64,000 bases of DNA from Sinorhizobium garamanticum (GCF_029892065.1 NZ_CP120373.1:1609501-1673500); one strand, 5' to 3'. Shown: positions 1 to 9,565, counted from the stretch's first letter. Notes: generated by a model from the letters alone, not told the origin. Program-made: numbers and translations.

Positions 1-2
1 CG

Positions 3-365
3 ACGATTGCGCGCCGACTCGGCCTTTCGCGCACGACGGTGCAGGCGCGAATCGAACGGCTGGAGCGCGAGGGAGTCATTGCCGGCTATGGCGTGCGGCT
101 TTCGGAAAACTACGAGAAAGGCCTGGTGAAGGCGCATGTGCTGATCACCATCGCGCCGCGGGCGCTGAGCCGCGTTACGCCGGAGCTCGGCGCGATCCGG
201 GAGATCCGCACGCTCCATTCCGTCAGCGGCAGTTTTGATCTCATCGCTGTTGTGGCGGCGGCCTCGATCAGCGAACTCGACCTGCTGATCGACCGGATCG
301 GTGAAATCGACGGGGTCGAAAAAACACTGTCGTCGATCATCCTTTCGACCCGCATCGACCGCTGA
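3..365 (+). CDS. Lrp/AsnC family regulator, 5' end outside window
   Basis: The reading frame is open from base 3, so the start and the first part of the helix-turn-helix lie upstream of the window. The first visible residues (ARRLGLSRTTVQARIERLE) are the recognition helix of an Lrp/AsnC winged helix. The rest is the RAM ligand-binding domain, with the usual 'SGSFDLIAVV' strand and a C-terminal 'TLSSIILS' strand. Such proteins are amino-acid-responsive dimeric or octameric DNA-binding proteins. The target cannot be told because upstream context is missing. The next gene is convergent, so no partner is implied on this side. Confidence 0.85.
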   Translation, partial: TIARRLGLSRTTVQARIERLEREGVIAGYGVRLSENYEKGLVKAHVLITIAPRALSRVTPELGAIREIRTLHSVSGSFDLIAVVAAASISELDLLIDRIGEIDGVEKTLSSIILSTRIDR

Positions 366-377
366 GCGGTGGTGGGT

Positions 378-1265
378 TCAGCGCCCTGATTGCTCATCCG
401 CTGATGGAGAGGCGTTGTCGGGCATGGCGTCAGGCGCGTTCCAGGCCGCCGGCCCGCGCACGAAGGAAACAGCCGAACCGTCGCCAGGGGTGAGCCATTT
501 GCCGCGATCGAAAAAGAGTTCGGCGATACTCTTCGGCCGTGTTCGCGCCGCTTGGTTAGCGAGGAAATTGTAGCGGGGAACGTCACCCGATTCCTGCTTG
601 AACTGGATGCGGCTGCCAAACCGTTTGAGGTCGAATTCCTTGAGCGCCTGGATCCGCAAGGCGATGCTTTCGCTGTCCGCCCAGCGGACCTGCGTCAGGA
701 AGACCGAGGCGGCTTTGGCGGCGGCGCTGGTGACGGCCTGTGTGTCCTCAGGCCGTTCGATGTTCAGCTTCACGCGGAACGAGGTGATCTCGTCTTCGCC
801 GCTGCCTTTGACGAAAATGAAGATCGACGAGGGGTTGTCTTCGCCGGGCCGGGCAAGCGGGATGAGCGACGAGCATTCCCACCGGCCGCTCTCGGCGGAT
901 TTCCACTCGAGTTCACGAAAGCCCACGTCGCGCAAGCCTTCGCAAAGCGCGCGCGGGTCGCTGCGGATCTCGCGCAAAAACTGTTGCTCCGGCGTGTCCA
1001 GGTTTTCAAAGGTCCGGGCCGGCAGCAACATACGCGGCGCCTCCGGTTTCCCGAGGACCTCGCTCGCCGGCCTGGCTTGCTTCGTCTCCTCTGCTTGTTT
1101 CGCCGTCTCCAAGAACGTCGTCGGCAAGCCGGCGGCCGTGAGGAGCTGTTTCAGGTTGCGCTGTTCGTTGGCAAGGAGAACGGTCGCGAGGATCGCGGTG
1201 AAGACGAGTCCCACGGCAAGGAAGAAAAAAGCGATGCCGGAACGGCCTTTCTGCTTCTTCTCCAT
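378..1265 (-). CDS. Membrane-anchored hypothetical protein (DUF6030-like)
   Basis: This 295-residue protein has a short basic N-terminus (MEKKQKGRSG) and one strong hydrophobic segment at about residues 11-32. The remaining ~260 residues are soluble and probably periplasmic. There is no cleavable signal peptide and no lipobox, so it looks like a single-pass anchored protein. The middle part, with one Cys in 'DPRALCEGLRDVGF' and one in 'GRWECSSLIPL', suggests a possible disulfide. I recognise no enzyme motif. From memory it resembles rhizobial proteins annotated DUF6030, but I cannot confirm this. It is convergent with the Lrp gene (gap 12 bp) and read in the same direction as the LysR gene behind it. 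Confidence 0.7.
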   Translation of the reverse strand: MEKKQKGRSGIAFFFLAVGLVFTAILATVLLANEQRNLKQLLTAAGLPTTFLETAKQAEETKQARPASEVLGKPEAPRMLLPARTFENLDTPEQQFLREIRSDPRALCEGLRDVGFRELEWKSAESGRWECSSLIPLARPGEDNPSSIFIFVKGSGEDEITSFRVKLNIERPEDTQAVTSAAAKAASVFLTQVRWADSESIALRIQALKEFDLKRFGSRIQFKQESGDVPRYNFLANQAARTRPKSIAELFFDRGKWLTPGDGSAVSFVRGPAAWNAPDAMPDNASPSADEQSGR

Positions 1266-1393
1266 CCGATGTCAGCGCCCCGCCTTGAAGGATGCCCGAC
1301 CGACGCAAGCCGAGCAGCGCGGAGCCAGCCTCGCAACGCACGCAGCCAAAGTTCCAGAGAGCCGGGGTTGCCGGCTCATGTGAAGCACGCCGT

Positions 1394-2305
1394 TCATGCC
1401 GGCCTGCTCAGCGCGGCATGGAGTCGAAGCACCTCGTCCGTCGACGGCCGGTTGCGCGGCAGGCCGAGATAATAGCCGTAGCCGGAGGCGAGGCTGCGTT
1501 GGCCGAGCATCGCCAGTCGGCCATCGTTGAGATGTTCCCGCACCAGCCCAAGGCTGCCGAGCGCCACGCCGTCGCCGCGCAGGGCCGCATCGATCGCCAT
1601 CACATAGGTCGAGAACGTATATTTCGGACGCGGCCTTGCGCCGTGCCGGGAGGGCTCGATCCGCTCAAACCACTTCTGGAACGAAATCCAGTGAGCGTTG
1701 AAGCGGTCGTAGTCGATGAGATCGAGGGCGGCTATGGCCTCGGGTTGCAGCTCGGCCGCTTGAAGGCTCCGGGCGGCGAGATAGTCGGGCGAGGCGACCG
1801 GTGCCAACTCCTCGGCCATCAACAGGGTCAGCGACCAGCGCGGGTGGTCTCCGGTTGAGTAGAGGATGACGAGGTCGTTGTTTTCCGAGGCAAGTTCGGA
1901 GGGGCTGTCGGTTGTCAAGAGACGGATGGAAATACCGGGGTTCTCCTTGCCGAATTCACGTAATCGCGTACCGAGCCAGAGGTGGGAGACCGAGCCGCTG
2001 GCGGCGATCGAGATCGTCTGGCCGGAAGCGCCGCGGAAAGGTTCTAGGCTTTCCTCGAGATAGTCGAGCGAGGCGCGGACTCGCTGGAAAAGCCTCTCGC
2101 CTTGCGGTGTCAGTTCCAGGTTCTTGCCGCGACGGCTGAAGAGTGGACTTCCAAGGTGATCCTCAAGCGTCTTGATGCGACGGCTGACGGCCGCCTGGGT
2201 GATGTTGAGCTCGCGACCGGCGCGGGAAAAGTTCATGTGCCGGCTCGCGGCATCGAAGACGCGGAAGGCTTCCAGCGGAATGCGATCGAGCAGACGGTTT
2301 TCCAT
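1394..2305 (-). CDS. LysR-family transcriptional regulator
   Basis: The 303-residue protein starts with a LysR winged helix (about residues 10-68; 'ITQAAVSRRIKTLEDHLG' is the recognition helix plus linker). It continues into a periplasmic-binding-protein-like effector domain. 'FDAASRHMNFSRAGREL' and 'LEDHLGSPLF' resemble the GcvA/AmpR-like branch. It is divergent from the ADH-ALDH-enolase operon across a 112-bp gap, the classic LysR arrangement, so it most likely controls that operon. The effector is unknown, probably a substrate or intermediate of the neighbouring oxidative pathway. Confidence 0.88.
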   Translation of the reverse strand: MENRLLDRIPLEAFRVFDAASRHMNFSRAGRELNITQAAVSRRIKTLEDHLGSPLFSRRGKNLELTPQGERLFQRVRASLDYLEESLEPFRGASGQTISIAASGSVSHLWLGTRLREFGKENPGISIRLLTTDSPSELASENNDLVILYSTGDHPRWSLTLLMAEELAPVASPDYLAARSLQAAELQPEAIAALDLIDYDRFNAHWISFQKWFERIEPSRHGARPRPKYTFSTYVMAIDAALRGDGVALGSLGLVREHLNDGRLAMLGQRSLASGYGYYLGLPRNRPSTDEVLRLHAALSRPA

Positions 2306-2417
2306 GACTTCAGGTTATCAAAAAGGCCGAAAATTCACCGGGTTTGAAAATATCAGATCGTGTTGCAGGGTAAAGCCGCGACGCAGGCCAGCCGGGAGCA
2401 CGACCTTGCAGTTCTCC

Positions 2418-3548
2418 ATGTCGTTCATTCCGGAAATTCGCTTCGGAGAGAATATTCATCAGACCCTTGGCCTCGCCGCAAGGACGCTTGGCGTGAAACG
2501 CGCGATCATCGTTATCGATGTCTTTCTCGCGCAATCCGGTTTGAGCGAATGTGTTACGAATGCCCTCGAGCAGGAGGGCATCCGCGCCCGCCTCTTCTCG
2601 GAATTCAGCGGAGAGCCGAAACTTGCCCACCTGCACGCGGCGCTTGAAACGGCTGCGGGTTGCGATCTTGTCGTAGGCATCGGCGGCGGCTCGGCGCTCG
2701 ACATCGCCAAGATCGTCGCCTGTTGCGCGGCATCTGGCAAGGATCCGATGCACTATGCGCTCGCCGCCAATCCGCTACCCAAAAAAACCTTGAAGAAGAT
2801 CCTGGTGCCGACGACGGCGGGTACCGGATCAGAGACCTCCGCCACCAACATCTTTTCAGGACCGGAAGGCAAGAAGCTCTGGATCTGGGGGGCCGAGACA
2901 AAGGCCGATCTGGTGCTGCTTGATCCAACGCTGACCGTGACCCTGCCCGCCAATCTTACCGCCTGGTGCGGGCTCGATGCGTTCGTCCACGCTTTCGAAG
3001 CGGCGACCAATCGCAATTCGCACAGCGGCGCCCAGTTCTATGCGCATGAGGCGCTGCGGCTGATTACCGGCGCGCTGGAGACAGCGGTCAAGGAGCCCGG
3101 CAATCTGGAGGCGCGGGGCAAGGTGCTGCTCGGCTCCTGCTATGCCGGTATTGCCATCGACAATTGCGGCACGGCGATCGCGCATAACATCAGCCATGCT
3201 TTGGCCGGGCTTGCGCCGGTGCATCACGGGCTCGCGACGGCGCTTGGGTTCGAGGCGACGATCGGCTGGCTCGTGGAGGCGGACACGGCCGATCTCGACC
3301 GTGCGGCGAGCGCTTGCGGCGTTGACAAGGCCGCCGATCTCCCTGCCTTCGTCTCTGATCTGATGGACCGCTGCGGCGTCGCGCGTGCTTTGCCGAGAGC
3401 GTTCGACGCATTTCACGTCGATGATCTCGCCCGCGAGATGAAAGCTCCGGAAAACCGACCCATGCGCCGCTCAACGATTCGCGACGTGACGGATGCCGAA
3501 ATCGACCGCTTTGCGGCGAAGATGATGGCGCTGGCGAAAGGACAATGA
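2418..3548 (+). CDS. Iron-containing (group III) alcohol dehydrogenase
   Basis: The protein is 376 residues if started at ATG 2418, where homology to the family begins; the longer open frame upstream runs through the promoter and is not believed. It has the family's nucleotide motif 'GIGGGSALDIAK' near residues 88-99 and the phosphate loop 'PTTAGTGSET'. The four metal ligands are visible as D187, H191, H256 and H270. It should oxidise an alcohol to an aldehyde with NAD(P). It ends one base before the aldehyde dehydrogenase start, so the two are translationally linked and probably act in sequence. The substrate is not evident from the sequence. Confidence 0.9.
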   Translation: MSFIPEIRFGENIHQTLGLAARTLGVKRAIIVIDVFLAQSGLSECVTNALEQEGIRARLFSEFSGEPKLAHLHAALETAAGCDLVVGIGGGSALDIAKIVACCAASGKDPMHYALAANPLPKKTLKKILVPTTAGTGSETSATNIFSGPEGKKLWIWGAETKADLVLLDPTLTVTLPANLTAWCGLDAFVHAFEAATNRNSHSGAQFYAHEALRLITGALETAVKEPGNLEARGKVLLGSCYAGIAIDNCGTAIAHNISHALAGLAPVHHGLATALGFEATIGWLVEADTADLDRAASACGVDKAADLPAFVSDLMDRCGVARALPRAFDAFHVDDLAREMKAPENRPMRRSTIRDVTDAEIDRFAAKMMALAKGQ

Positions 3549-3549
3549 G

Positions 3550-5049
3550 ATGGCGAAGGAATACACGCGCGCCTATTGGGAAAGCCTCCTTGCCGAACTG
3601 AAGCCCGAGGGTCGGCATTTCATCGATGGCGCGCACAGGGCCTCCGCGTCTGGCGCGACGTTCACGCGTCTCCGGCCGATGGATGGAAAGCCGGGCGCCA
3701 GGCTAGCCCGTGGTAACGCCGCCGATGTCGATGCGGCGGTCGCGGCTGCCCGCGCTGCGTTTGAGAGCGGCATCTGGCGCAAAAAGGAGCCGCTAGAAAA
3801 GAAGAAGATCATGCTCAAATGGGCGGATCTCATCCGGCAGCATGGCGAGGAGCTCGCTTTGCTGGAAACGCTCGATGTCGGCAAGCCGATCATGGCGTCT
3901 CTCAACGTCGATGTCCGCCTTGCAGCAGACTGCATCCAGTACTACGGCGAGATGATCGACAAACTCTATGACGAGATCGCGCCGACCGGGCCGAACGCGC
4001 GCGCCTTGGTGCGGAAAGTGCCTCTCGGCGTCATCGGCGCGATCACGCCGTGGAACTATCCGCTGATTATCGACGCCTGGAAGCTTGGGCCGGCGATCGC
4101 GACCGGCAATTCGGTCGTCCTGAAGCCGGCCGAACAGTCTTCGCTCTCTGCCGTCCGGCTTGCGGAACTCGCAATGGAGGCGGGGCTTCCGGCGGGTGTG
4201 TTCAACGTCGTCACCGGATACGGCGAGGAGGCTGGCAAGCCGCTGGCGCTGCACATGGATGTCGACATGATCGCCTTTACCGGCTCGACCGAGGTTGGCA
4301 AGCTGATCATGGGCTATGCCGCGCAATCGAACGTCAAGCGCGTGGCGCTGGAATTGGGCGGCAAGTCGCCGCTCGTCGTCTTCGAGGACGCCGATCTCGA
4401 TGCGGCGGCAAGTGCTGCCGCCTGGGGCTGCTTCTACAATTCCGGCGAAACCTGCCACGCATCGACGCGCCTGATCGTCCAGCGCTCGGTGCAGGAGACG
4501 CTGATCGAAAAGATCGAGGCGGTAACCAGAGGCGAGATCACGCTCGGCCATCCGCTCGATCCTTCGGCGCAGATCGGAGCATTGATCGAGGAGGAGCACA
4601 TGAACAAGGTGCTTTCGATGATCGACGCCGGCGAAAGGGATGGCGGGCGCCGTGCCTTTGGCGCCGAGCGCGTGATGAGCGAAACCGGCGGCTATTATGT
4701 TTCGCCCGGCGTCTTCGTGGACGTGACCAACGACATGACGCTCGCGCGCCGGGAAATCTTCGGGCCGGTGCTCGCCGCCATTGCTTTCGACACGGAGGAG
4801 GAGGCGCTGAGGATCGCCAATGACACCATCTACGGGTTGGCGGGCGCCGTCTTCACCCGTGACATGGACCGGGCGCATCGCTTCTCCGAGGCGATTCATG
4901 CGGGCACTGTGTGGATCAACAGCTACGACATATCGAATTTCGCGACTCCCTTCGGCGGCTTCAAGCAATCCGGCTTCGGCCGCGACCGCTCGGTGCATGC
5001 GATCGACAAATATTGCGACTACAAGACCATCTGGCAGCAGTTTGGCTAA
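3550..5049 (+). CDS. NAD(P)-dependent aldehyde dehydrogenase
   Basis: This 499-residue ALDH superfamily enzyme is of usual length. The oxyanion-hole region 'TPWNYP' is at 166-171, the cofactor loop 'FTGSTEVG' near 243-250, the general base is E268 in 'LELGGKSP', and the catalytic nucleophile is C302 in 'NSGETC'. The sequence is close to the PuuC/gamma-glutamylaminobutyraldehyde group by eye. It would oxidise the aldehyde made by the upstream dehydrogenase to an acid, which fits the acid-sugar-like enzyme encoded next. The gap to the ADH gene is one base and to the enolase-superfamily gene about 45 bases, so this is one operon. Confidence 0.92.
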   Translation: MAKEYTRAYWESLLAELKPEGRHFIDGAHRASASGATFTRLRPMDGKPGARLARGNAADVDAAVAAARAAFESGIWRKKEPLEKKKIMLKWADLIRQHGEELALLETLDVGKPIMASLNVDVRLAADCIQYYGEMIDKLYDEIAPTGPNARALVRKVPLGVIGAITPWNYPLIIDAWKLGPAIATGNSVVLKPAEQSSLSAVRLAELAMEAGLPAGVFNVVTGYGEEAGKPLALHMDVDMIAFTGSTEVGKLIMGYAAQSNVKRVALELGGKSPLVVFEDADLDAAASAAAWGCFYNSGETCHASTRLIVQRSVQETLIEKIEAVTRGEITLGHPLDPSAQIGALIEEEHMNKVLSMIDAGERDGGRRAFGAERVMSETGGYYVSPGVFVDVTNDMTLARREIFGPVLAAIAFDTEEEALRIANDTIYGLAGAVFTRDMDRAHRFSEAIHAGTVWINSYDISNFATPFGGFKQSGFGRDRSVHAIDKYCDYKTIWQQFG

Positions 5050-5094
5050 GTCTTTGCAGAGATGTGAAAGACAAAGAGGCGGATCGGAAGAGCC

Positions 5095-6219
5095 ATGAGC
5101 AAGATCGTTTCCATCGAGATCACCCATCACCGCCTGCCGCTCGATCCGCCGTTCAAGGCAAGCTGGGACGGGCGCCCGCGCAAACACTTCGATGCGACGA
5201 TCGTCCGGGTGCGCGATGACGAGGGCCGCGAGGGGATCGGCTCCGGCGACCTCATGAAGGGCTTCGAGGGTCACGAAGATCTTTTCATCGGCGAGGATCC
5301 GCGTCATGTCGAGCGGCACTACGAGGTGCTGTCGCATATCAGCTTCCACTATGGCCGCTGCTGGCCGATGGATCTGGCGCTCTGGGACCTGGCCGGCAAG
5401 ATCACAGGCGAGCCCGTGTGGCGCATGCTTGGCGGGCGGGCGGACCGCGTCCGTCTTTATGCATCGTCGGGCGTTCTGCGTGATGCCGGCGCGATGGCGG
5501 CGCAGGCAGAAAGCTATCTGGAGGAAGGTTTTCCGGCGATGAAGGTCCGCTTCACCTCGTCCGGCGGCGGCCGCGACGGCTGGTGGGAAGATGTGCGGGC
5601 GCTGGAGGCAATCCGGGCGCGGGTCGGCGCCCGGCTGGAACTGATGGTCGACTGCAATCAGGGCTGGCGCATGCCCTGGGATACGACGCTTGCCTGGACC
5701 TTCAAGGATGCGTTGACGGTAGCGATGGAACTGGAACGGCTCGGCGTCTACTGGATGGAGGAGCCGCTGCATCGCTCCGACCGGAAAGGCATGAGACGGT
5801 TGAGCGATGCGACATCTGTCCGCATCGCCGGCGGAGAGATGACGCGCGAGCTTTATGAATTCCGCGACATCATCGAGGAGCGGGCCTTCGACGTGATCCA
5901 GCCGGACGTGGCGCTGGTCGGCGGCATCACTGGATGCCGCCGGCTCGCCTGGCAGGCGCGCGAGGCGGGCGTGATGTTCACGCCGCACTCCTGGACCAAC
6001 GGTATCGGCGTGCTGGCAAACGCACACCTGACGGCGGGCGTCGGCGATGCGCCCTGGCTCGAATATCCTTACGACAATCCGGAGTGGAGCGGGGAGCGCC
6101 GTGACTATCCGATGGCAGTGCCGCTCCGACATGCGAGGGGCTGGCTCGATCTTGGCGAAGCGCCCGGCCTCGGCATCGTTCTCGATGAGGAGAGATTGAA
6201 GGCGACCCGGATCGGCTGA
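5095..6219 (+). CDS. Enolase-superfamily (mandelate racemase subgroup) enzyme
   Basis: The 374-residue protein has the two-domain capping/barrel layout of mandelate racemase and muconate lactonising enzymes. Visible catalytic residues are K150-V-R152 on strand 2, metal ligands D186 ('DCNQGW'), E222 ('EEP') and E248 ('GGE'), and the mandelate-racemase His-Asp dyad D271 ('QPDV') and H298 ('PHSW'). The dyad with a K-x-R motif points to an acid-sugar dehydratase or a racemase rather than a cycloisomerase. A GGAAGAG ribosome site precedes ATG 5095. It is the last gene of the ADH-ALDH operon, so its substrate may be the acid made there. Specificity is unknown. Confidence 0.88.
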   Translation: MSKIVSIEITHHRLPLDPPFKASWDGRPRKHFDATIVRVRDDEGREGIGSGDLMKGFEGHEDLFIGEDPRHVERHYEVLSHISFHYGRCWPMDLALWDLAGKITGEPVWRMLGGRADRVRLYASSGVLRDAGAMAAQAESYLEEGFPAMKVRFTSSGGGRDGWWEDVRALEAIRARVGARLELMVDCNQGWRMPWDTTLAWTFKDALTVAMELERLGVYWMEEPLHRSDRKGMRRLSDATSVRIAGGEMTRELYEFRDIIEERAFDVIQPDVALVGGITGCRRLAWQAREAGVMFTPHSWTNGIGVLANAHLTAGVGDAPWLEYPYDNPEWSGERRDYPMAVPLRHARGWLDLGEAPGLGIVLDEERLKATRIG

Positions 6220-6443
6220 GACACCGGCTGCCCTGCGCTTTCACTCATACCAAAATCTCACAACGAATTTGAGGCGTGAGGCTGTTATTCCACGCCTGTC
6301 GTCATAGCTGGTGCGCATTGATTTTGATTGACAGAGCCAATTATCAACCTTTGTGACACTTAACGCCGAAAGTGATCCGCACCTCCGGGACGTTCCCGGT
6401 CTTGGCATTGCTTTGTCCGGCATTTTAAACAGTTAATGTAAAA

Positions 6444-8582
6444 TTGATTAATTCGATCTCGAGAGTGACGCAGGTTGGCGATCGGATCAACAGACCTAAT
6501 GCGTTTCGAGGCTCTATCGAGGCTGTCCGGGAACCCCAACCTGTTTACCGGGGCCGAACCGAAGTGCTAGTCGAGCCGAATATTCGTGCTGTACCGCGGC
6601 GCGATGACATTCAGGGCCTGCGGGCAATCGGCGCGCTTCTGGTCGCGATATATCACATATGGATCGGCCGGGTTTCCGGTGGTGTCGATGTGTTCTTCAT
6701 CGTCTCCGGCTATCTGCTTATTGGGTCGCTGGCGCGCCAGGCGGAAGCCGGGCATCACGTGGACCTCGTCCTCTTTGCCACCAAGTTGGCCCGTCGGATT
6801 CTACCCTCATCCTTTTTGGTGATTGCTGTGATCGCAATGTCGGCGCCGTTTTGGCTGCCCAGAATGCGATGGCAAACCGGGATGCATCAGATTGCGGCCA
6901 GCTCGGTATATCTGGAGAATTGGCTACTGGCGACTGCGGCGATCGACTATCTCGCACGAGACGAAGTGGGGAGCCCGGTCCAGCACTACTGGGCAATGTC
7001 CGCCCAGGTCCAATGCCTGCTGATTTTGGCAGCGGGTGTTGCCATATTTACTTTGATAAGGCGTCGGCCGTCGCGCACTGAGCTGTTGGTGTTTCTCATA
7101 TGTGTGTTCGCGCTGTCGTTAGCCTACTCGATCTACAGCACGTCCCGAAACCAGGCATTCGCCTACTTCGACACCTTTGCACGGATCTGGGAATTCGCGC
7201 TTGGTGGGATCACTCGCCTGTTGCTGCCTGGTATTATTATGTCGCCAACGCTGCGGATCATCGGCGGATGGGTTGGTTTGGCAGCTATTTTGAGTTGCGG
7301 CATCCTGCTTGAAATATCGACTGTTTTTCCCGGCTACGCCGCGCTCTGGCCGACACTCGCCGCCGCTGCGATCCTTGCTTGTGGCGATGGTCCGCCGTTG
7401 CGGTTCGGCGTCGCAAGTTTGCTGGGTGCGCGACCGCTCACGTGGCTTGGGGACATATCCTACTGTCTGTATCTCTGGCACTGGCCAATCCTCGTCTTCT
7501 ATCTCACCTACACGTATCAAACCTCGGCCGGTCCAATAGAGGGCACGATCGTCCTGATCGTCTCTATCGTCCTCTCCTATCTCACGACCCGAATCGTGGA
7601 GGCACGTTTTCCCCGACGGAAGGAGGATGAGCGCCCTTTGCAAACGGCGTTCGGAGCGATTGTCGCCCTTGCTGTGATTGCTGCGGGCCTGTTCGTCTGG
7701 AGAGTAGAGGCTGCTCAAAGCATGGCCGAGGAGCGGCTGCGTGTCGTGGATCCCGAGCGTTACCCCGGTTCGGCTATCAAGGGGCTCGCGGCGGGTTCGA
7801 GTGATATCCCCGTCCATCCTGGGCCAATGACCGCAAAGTGGGACGATGCAGACGTGTATCGGGACGGTTGCCACCAGTCGCTGCTGGGCAGCACCTTGCT
7901 CAGTTGCAGTTATGGACCGAGAGACGCAAGCCACACTCTGGCGCTCGTTGGCGGTTCGCACAGCGTGCATTGGCTACCTGCACTACAGGGCGTCTTGCAG
8001 CGGCATCCAGAGTGGAAAATCGTCACCTACACCAAGAGCAGTTGCGTCCTGAGTTCGGAGGAATCGTCCGAGGCACCCGCATATCGCGATGCGTGCACCA
8101 AGTGGAACGAACTGCTAATGGAACGATTGTTGACGACAAGGCCGGATCTGATTTTCACCACATCCACGCGGGTGATCGATGGCATCGAGGAAGTTCCCGC
8201 TGGTTATCAACGGCAATGGGAGAAGCTGGTGGCCGCGGGAATTCCTGTCGTGGCAATGCGCGACACGCCCTGGTTTGGCTTTGACGTTCCCGAGTGCGTG
8301 GAAATCAATGGTCGCTTCTCGCCGAAATGCACGGTGGAGCGGGATTTGGTGCTCGCTCCGATCAGTCCGACACGCGCGGCGTCCTTCAAGGAAAACCTGC
8401 ATTTCCTGGACTTTTCCGATTACTTCTGCACCGCTGAAATTTGCCCTGCAGTCATTGGCAATGTGCAGGTCTATTACGACAAGCATCACGTAACGGCGAC
8501 CTATATGCGCACGTTGAGCGAAGAGCTTGCTCGTCAGCTTGCCCCGCTATTCCGCGACGCGAAACCCTTGGCGCAAAAATGA
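6444..8582 (+). CDS. OafA-type O-acyltransferase with C-terminal SGNH domain
   Basis: The N-terminal half is an acyltransferase-3 domain: 'DIQGLRAIGALLVAIYH' carries the catalytic-type His, 'GGVDVFFIVSGYLL' follows, and there are about ten membrane segments up to residue ~425. The C-terminal half is an SGNH/GDSL-like esterase domain with 'GGSHS' near residue 505 and the distal Asp-His pair in 'DKHH'. Such fusions acetylate O-antigen, exopolysaccharide or other surface glycans. The start is uncertain: TTG 6444 has no clear ribosome site, and GTG 6564 just ahead of the conserved domain is an alternative. The gene and its upstream gap are visibly richer in A/T than the neighbours, suggesting transfer. 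Convergent with sitD. Confidence 0.88.
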   Translation: MINSISRVTQVGDRINRPNAFRGSIEAVREPQPVYRGRTEVLVEPNIRAVPRRDDIQGLRAIGALLVAIYHIWIGRVSGGVDVFFIVSGYLLIGSLARQAEAGHHVDLVLFATKLARRILPSSFLVIAVIAMSAPFWLPRMRWQTGMHQIAASSVYLENWLLATAAIDYLARDEVGSPVQHYWAMSAQVQCLLILAAGVAIFTLIRRRPSRTELLVFLICVFALSLAYSIYSTSRNQAFAYFDTFARIWEFALGGITRLLLPGIIMSPTLRIIGGWVGLAAILSCGILLEISTVFPGYAALWPTLAAAAILACGDGPPLRFGVASLLGARPLTWLGDISYCLYLWHWPILVFYLTYTYQTSAGPIEGTIVLIVSIVLSYLTTRIVEARFPRRKEDERPLQTAFGAIVALAVIAAGLFVWRVEAAQSMAEERLRVVDPERYPGSAIKGLAAGSSDIPVHPGPMTAKWDDADVYRDGCHQSLLGSTLLSCSYGPRDASHTLALVGGSHSVHWLPALQGVLQRHPEWKIVTYTKSSCVLSSEESSEAPAYRDACTKWNELLMERLLTTRPDLIFTTSTRVIDGIEEVPAGYQRQWEKLVAAGIPVVAMRDTPWFGFDVPECVEINGRFSPKCTVERDLVLAPISPTRAASFKENLHFLDFSDYFCTAEICPAVIGNVQVYYDKHHVTATYMRTLSEELARQLAPLFRDAKPLAQK

Positions 8583-8698
8583 ACGTCACGCGCAAAGCGG
8601 TGGCAACAAGAACAGCCTTTCGACCAAGAGCGCCGGCCGGTCGACCATCCGACTCCGTTTGAGCCAACAGAACTGTTTCAATTTAACCTTGAAGGGCT

Positions 8699-9565
8699 CT
8701 AGTCATGAGAGCGCTGATGGTTTGAATTCAACGAGCCCGCCAGGCGTGCCGTCCTCCAGGTGGAATAGGCGAAGGCGGCGAGGAAGATCACCGTCATTAG
8801 CATCACGATGGTCGGCGCGGGAGCGCTGTCGATGAAGAAGGACAGGTAGACCCCGGCGAAAGAGGCGACGACGGCGACGAGCACCGCGACGATCAGCATG
8901 CCGCCGAATGTGCGCGTGAGCAGAAAGGCGATCGCGCCGGGCGCAATCAGCATCGCGATCGCGAGGATGAGGCCGACCGCCTTCAGTGCACCGACGATCG
9001 TCAGCGACAGGATCGCAAGCAGCCCGTAGTGCAGCCATCCGACCGGCAACCCGACGGCGCGCGCCTGGGCGGGATCGAAAGCGTGCAGCAGCAGGTCGCG
9101 CCACTTGAGCCCGAGAATGCCGGCGGCAACAAGCGCAATGATGCCCGTTTCCAGGATGTCGCCCCAGCCGATGCCGAGCATGTCGCCGAAAAGGATGTGG
9201 TCGAGATGCACATCGCTCTGGATCTTGGTGTAGAGCACCAGGCCGAAACCGAACATGCCGGAAAAGACGATGCCCATCACCGTGTCCTGCTTGATGCGGC
9301 TGTTTTCCTTGAGATAGCCGGTCAGGAGCGCGCAGCACATGCCGGCGGCAAAGGCGCCGACCGCGAGCGGCAGGCCGACGATGTAGGAAATGACGACGCC
9401 GGGAAAGACCGCGTGCGAGATTGCGTCGCCCATCAGCGACCAGCCCTTGAGGACGAGGAAACAGGAGAGCATCGCCGTCGGGATCGCGACCAGGACCGAG
9501 ATCAGCAGCGCGTTGCGCATGAACTCGAATTCGAAAACGACGAGAAGCATGTCGAGCGACATCAT
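8699..9565 (-). CDS. sitD: Mn/Fe ABC transporter permease SitD
   Basis: This 288-residue ABC-3 family membrane protein has about eight hydrophobic segments and the family motif 'GDAISHAVFPGVV' near the N-terminus. A much longer open frame in the same phase extends back through sitC, but the protein-like sequence begins at the double Met at 9565. There the ATG overlaps the sitC stop by four bases (ATGA), which fixes the start. It pairs with SitC to form the transmembrane channel. It is the last gene of the four-gene sit operon. Confidence 0.92.
   Translation of the reverse strand: MMSLDMLLVVFEFEFMRNALLISVLVAIPTAMLSCFLVLKGWSLMGDAISHAVFPGVVISYIVGLPLAVGAFAAGMCCALLTGYLKENSRIKQDTVMGIVFSGMFGFGLVLYTKIQSDVHLDHILFGDMLGIGWGDILETGIIALVAAGILGLKWRDLLLHAFDPAQARAVGLPVGWLHYGLLAILSLTIVGALKAVGLILAIAMLIAPGAIAFLLTRTFGGMLIVAVLVAVVASFAGVYLSFFIDSAPAPTIVMLMTVIFLAAFAYSTWRTARLAGSLNSNHQRSHD

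Noticed and set aside
3793..6132. 779-codon minus-strand frame opposite the ALDH and enolase genes
   Set aside because: It crosses two well-supported plus-strand genes and has shadow-type composition.
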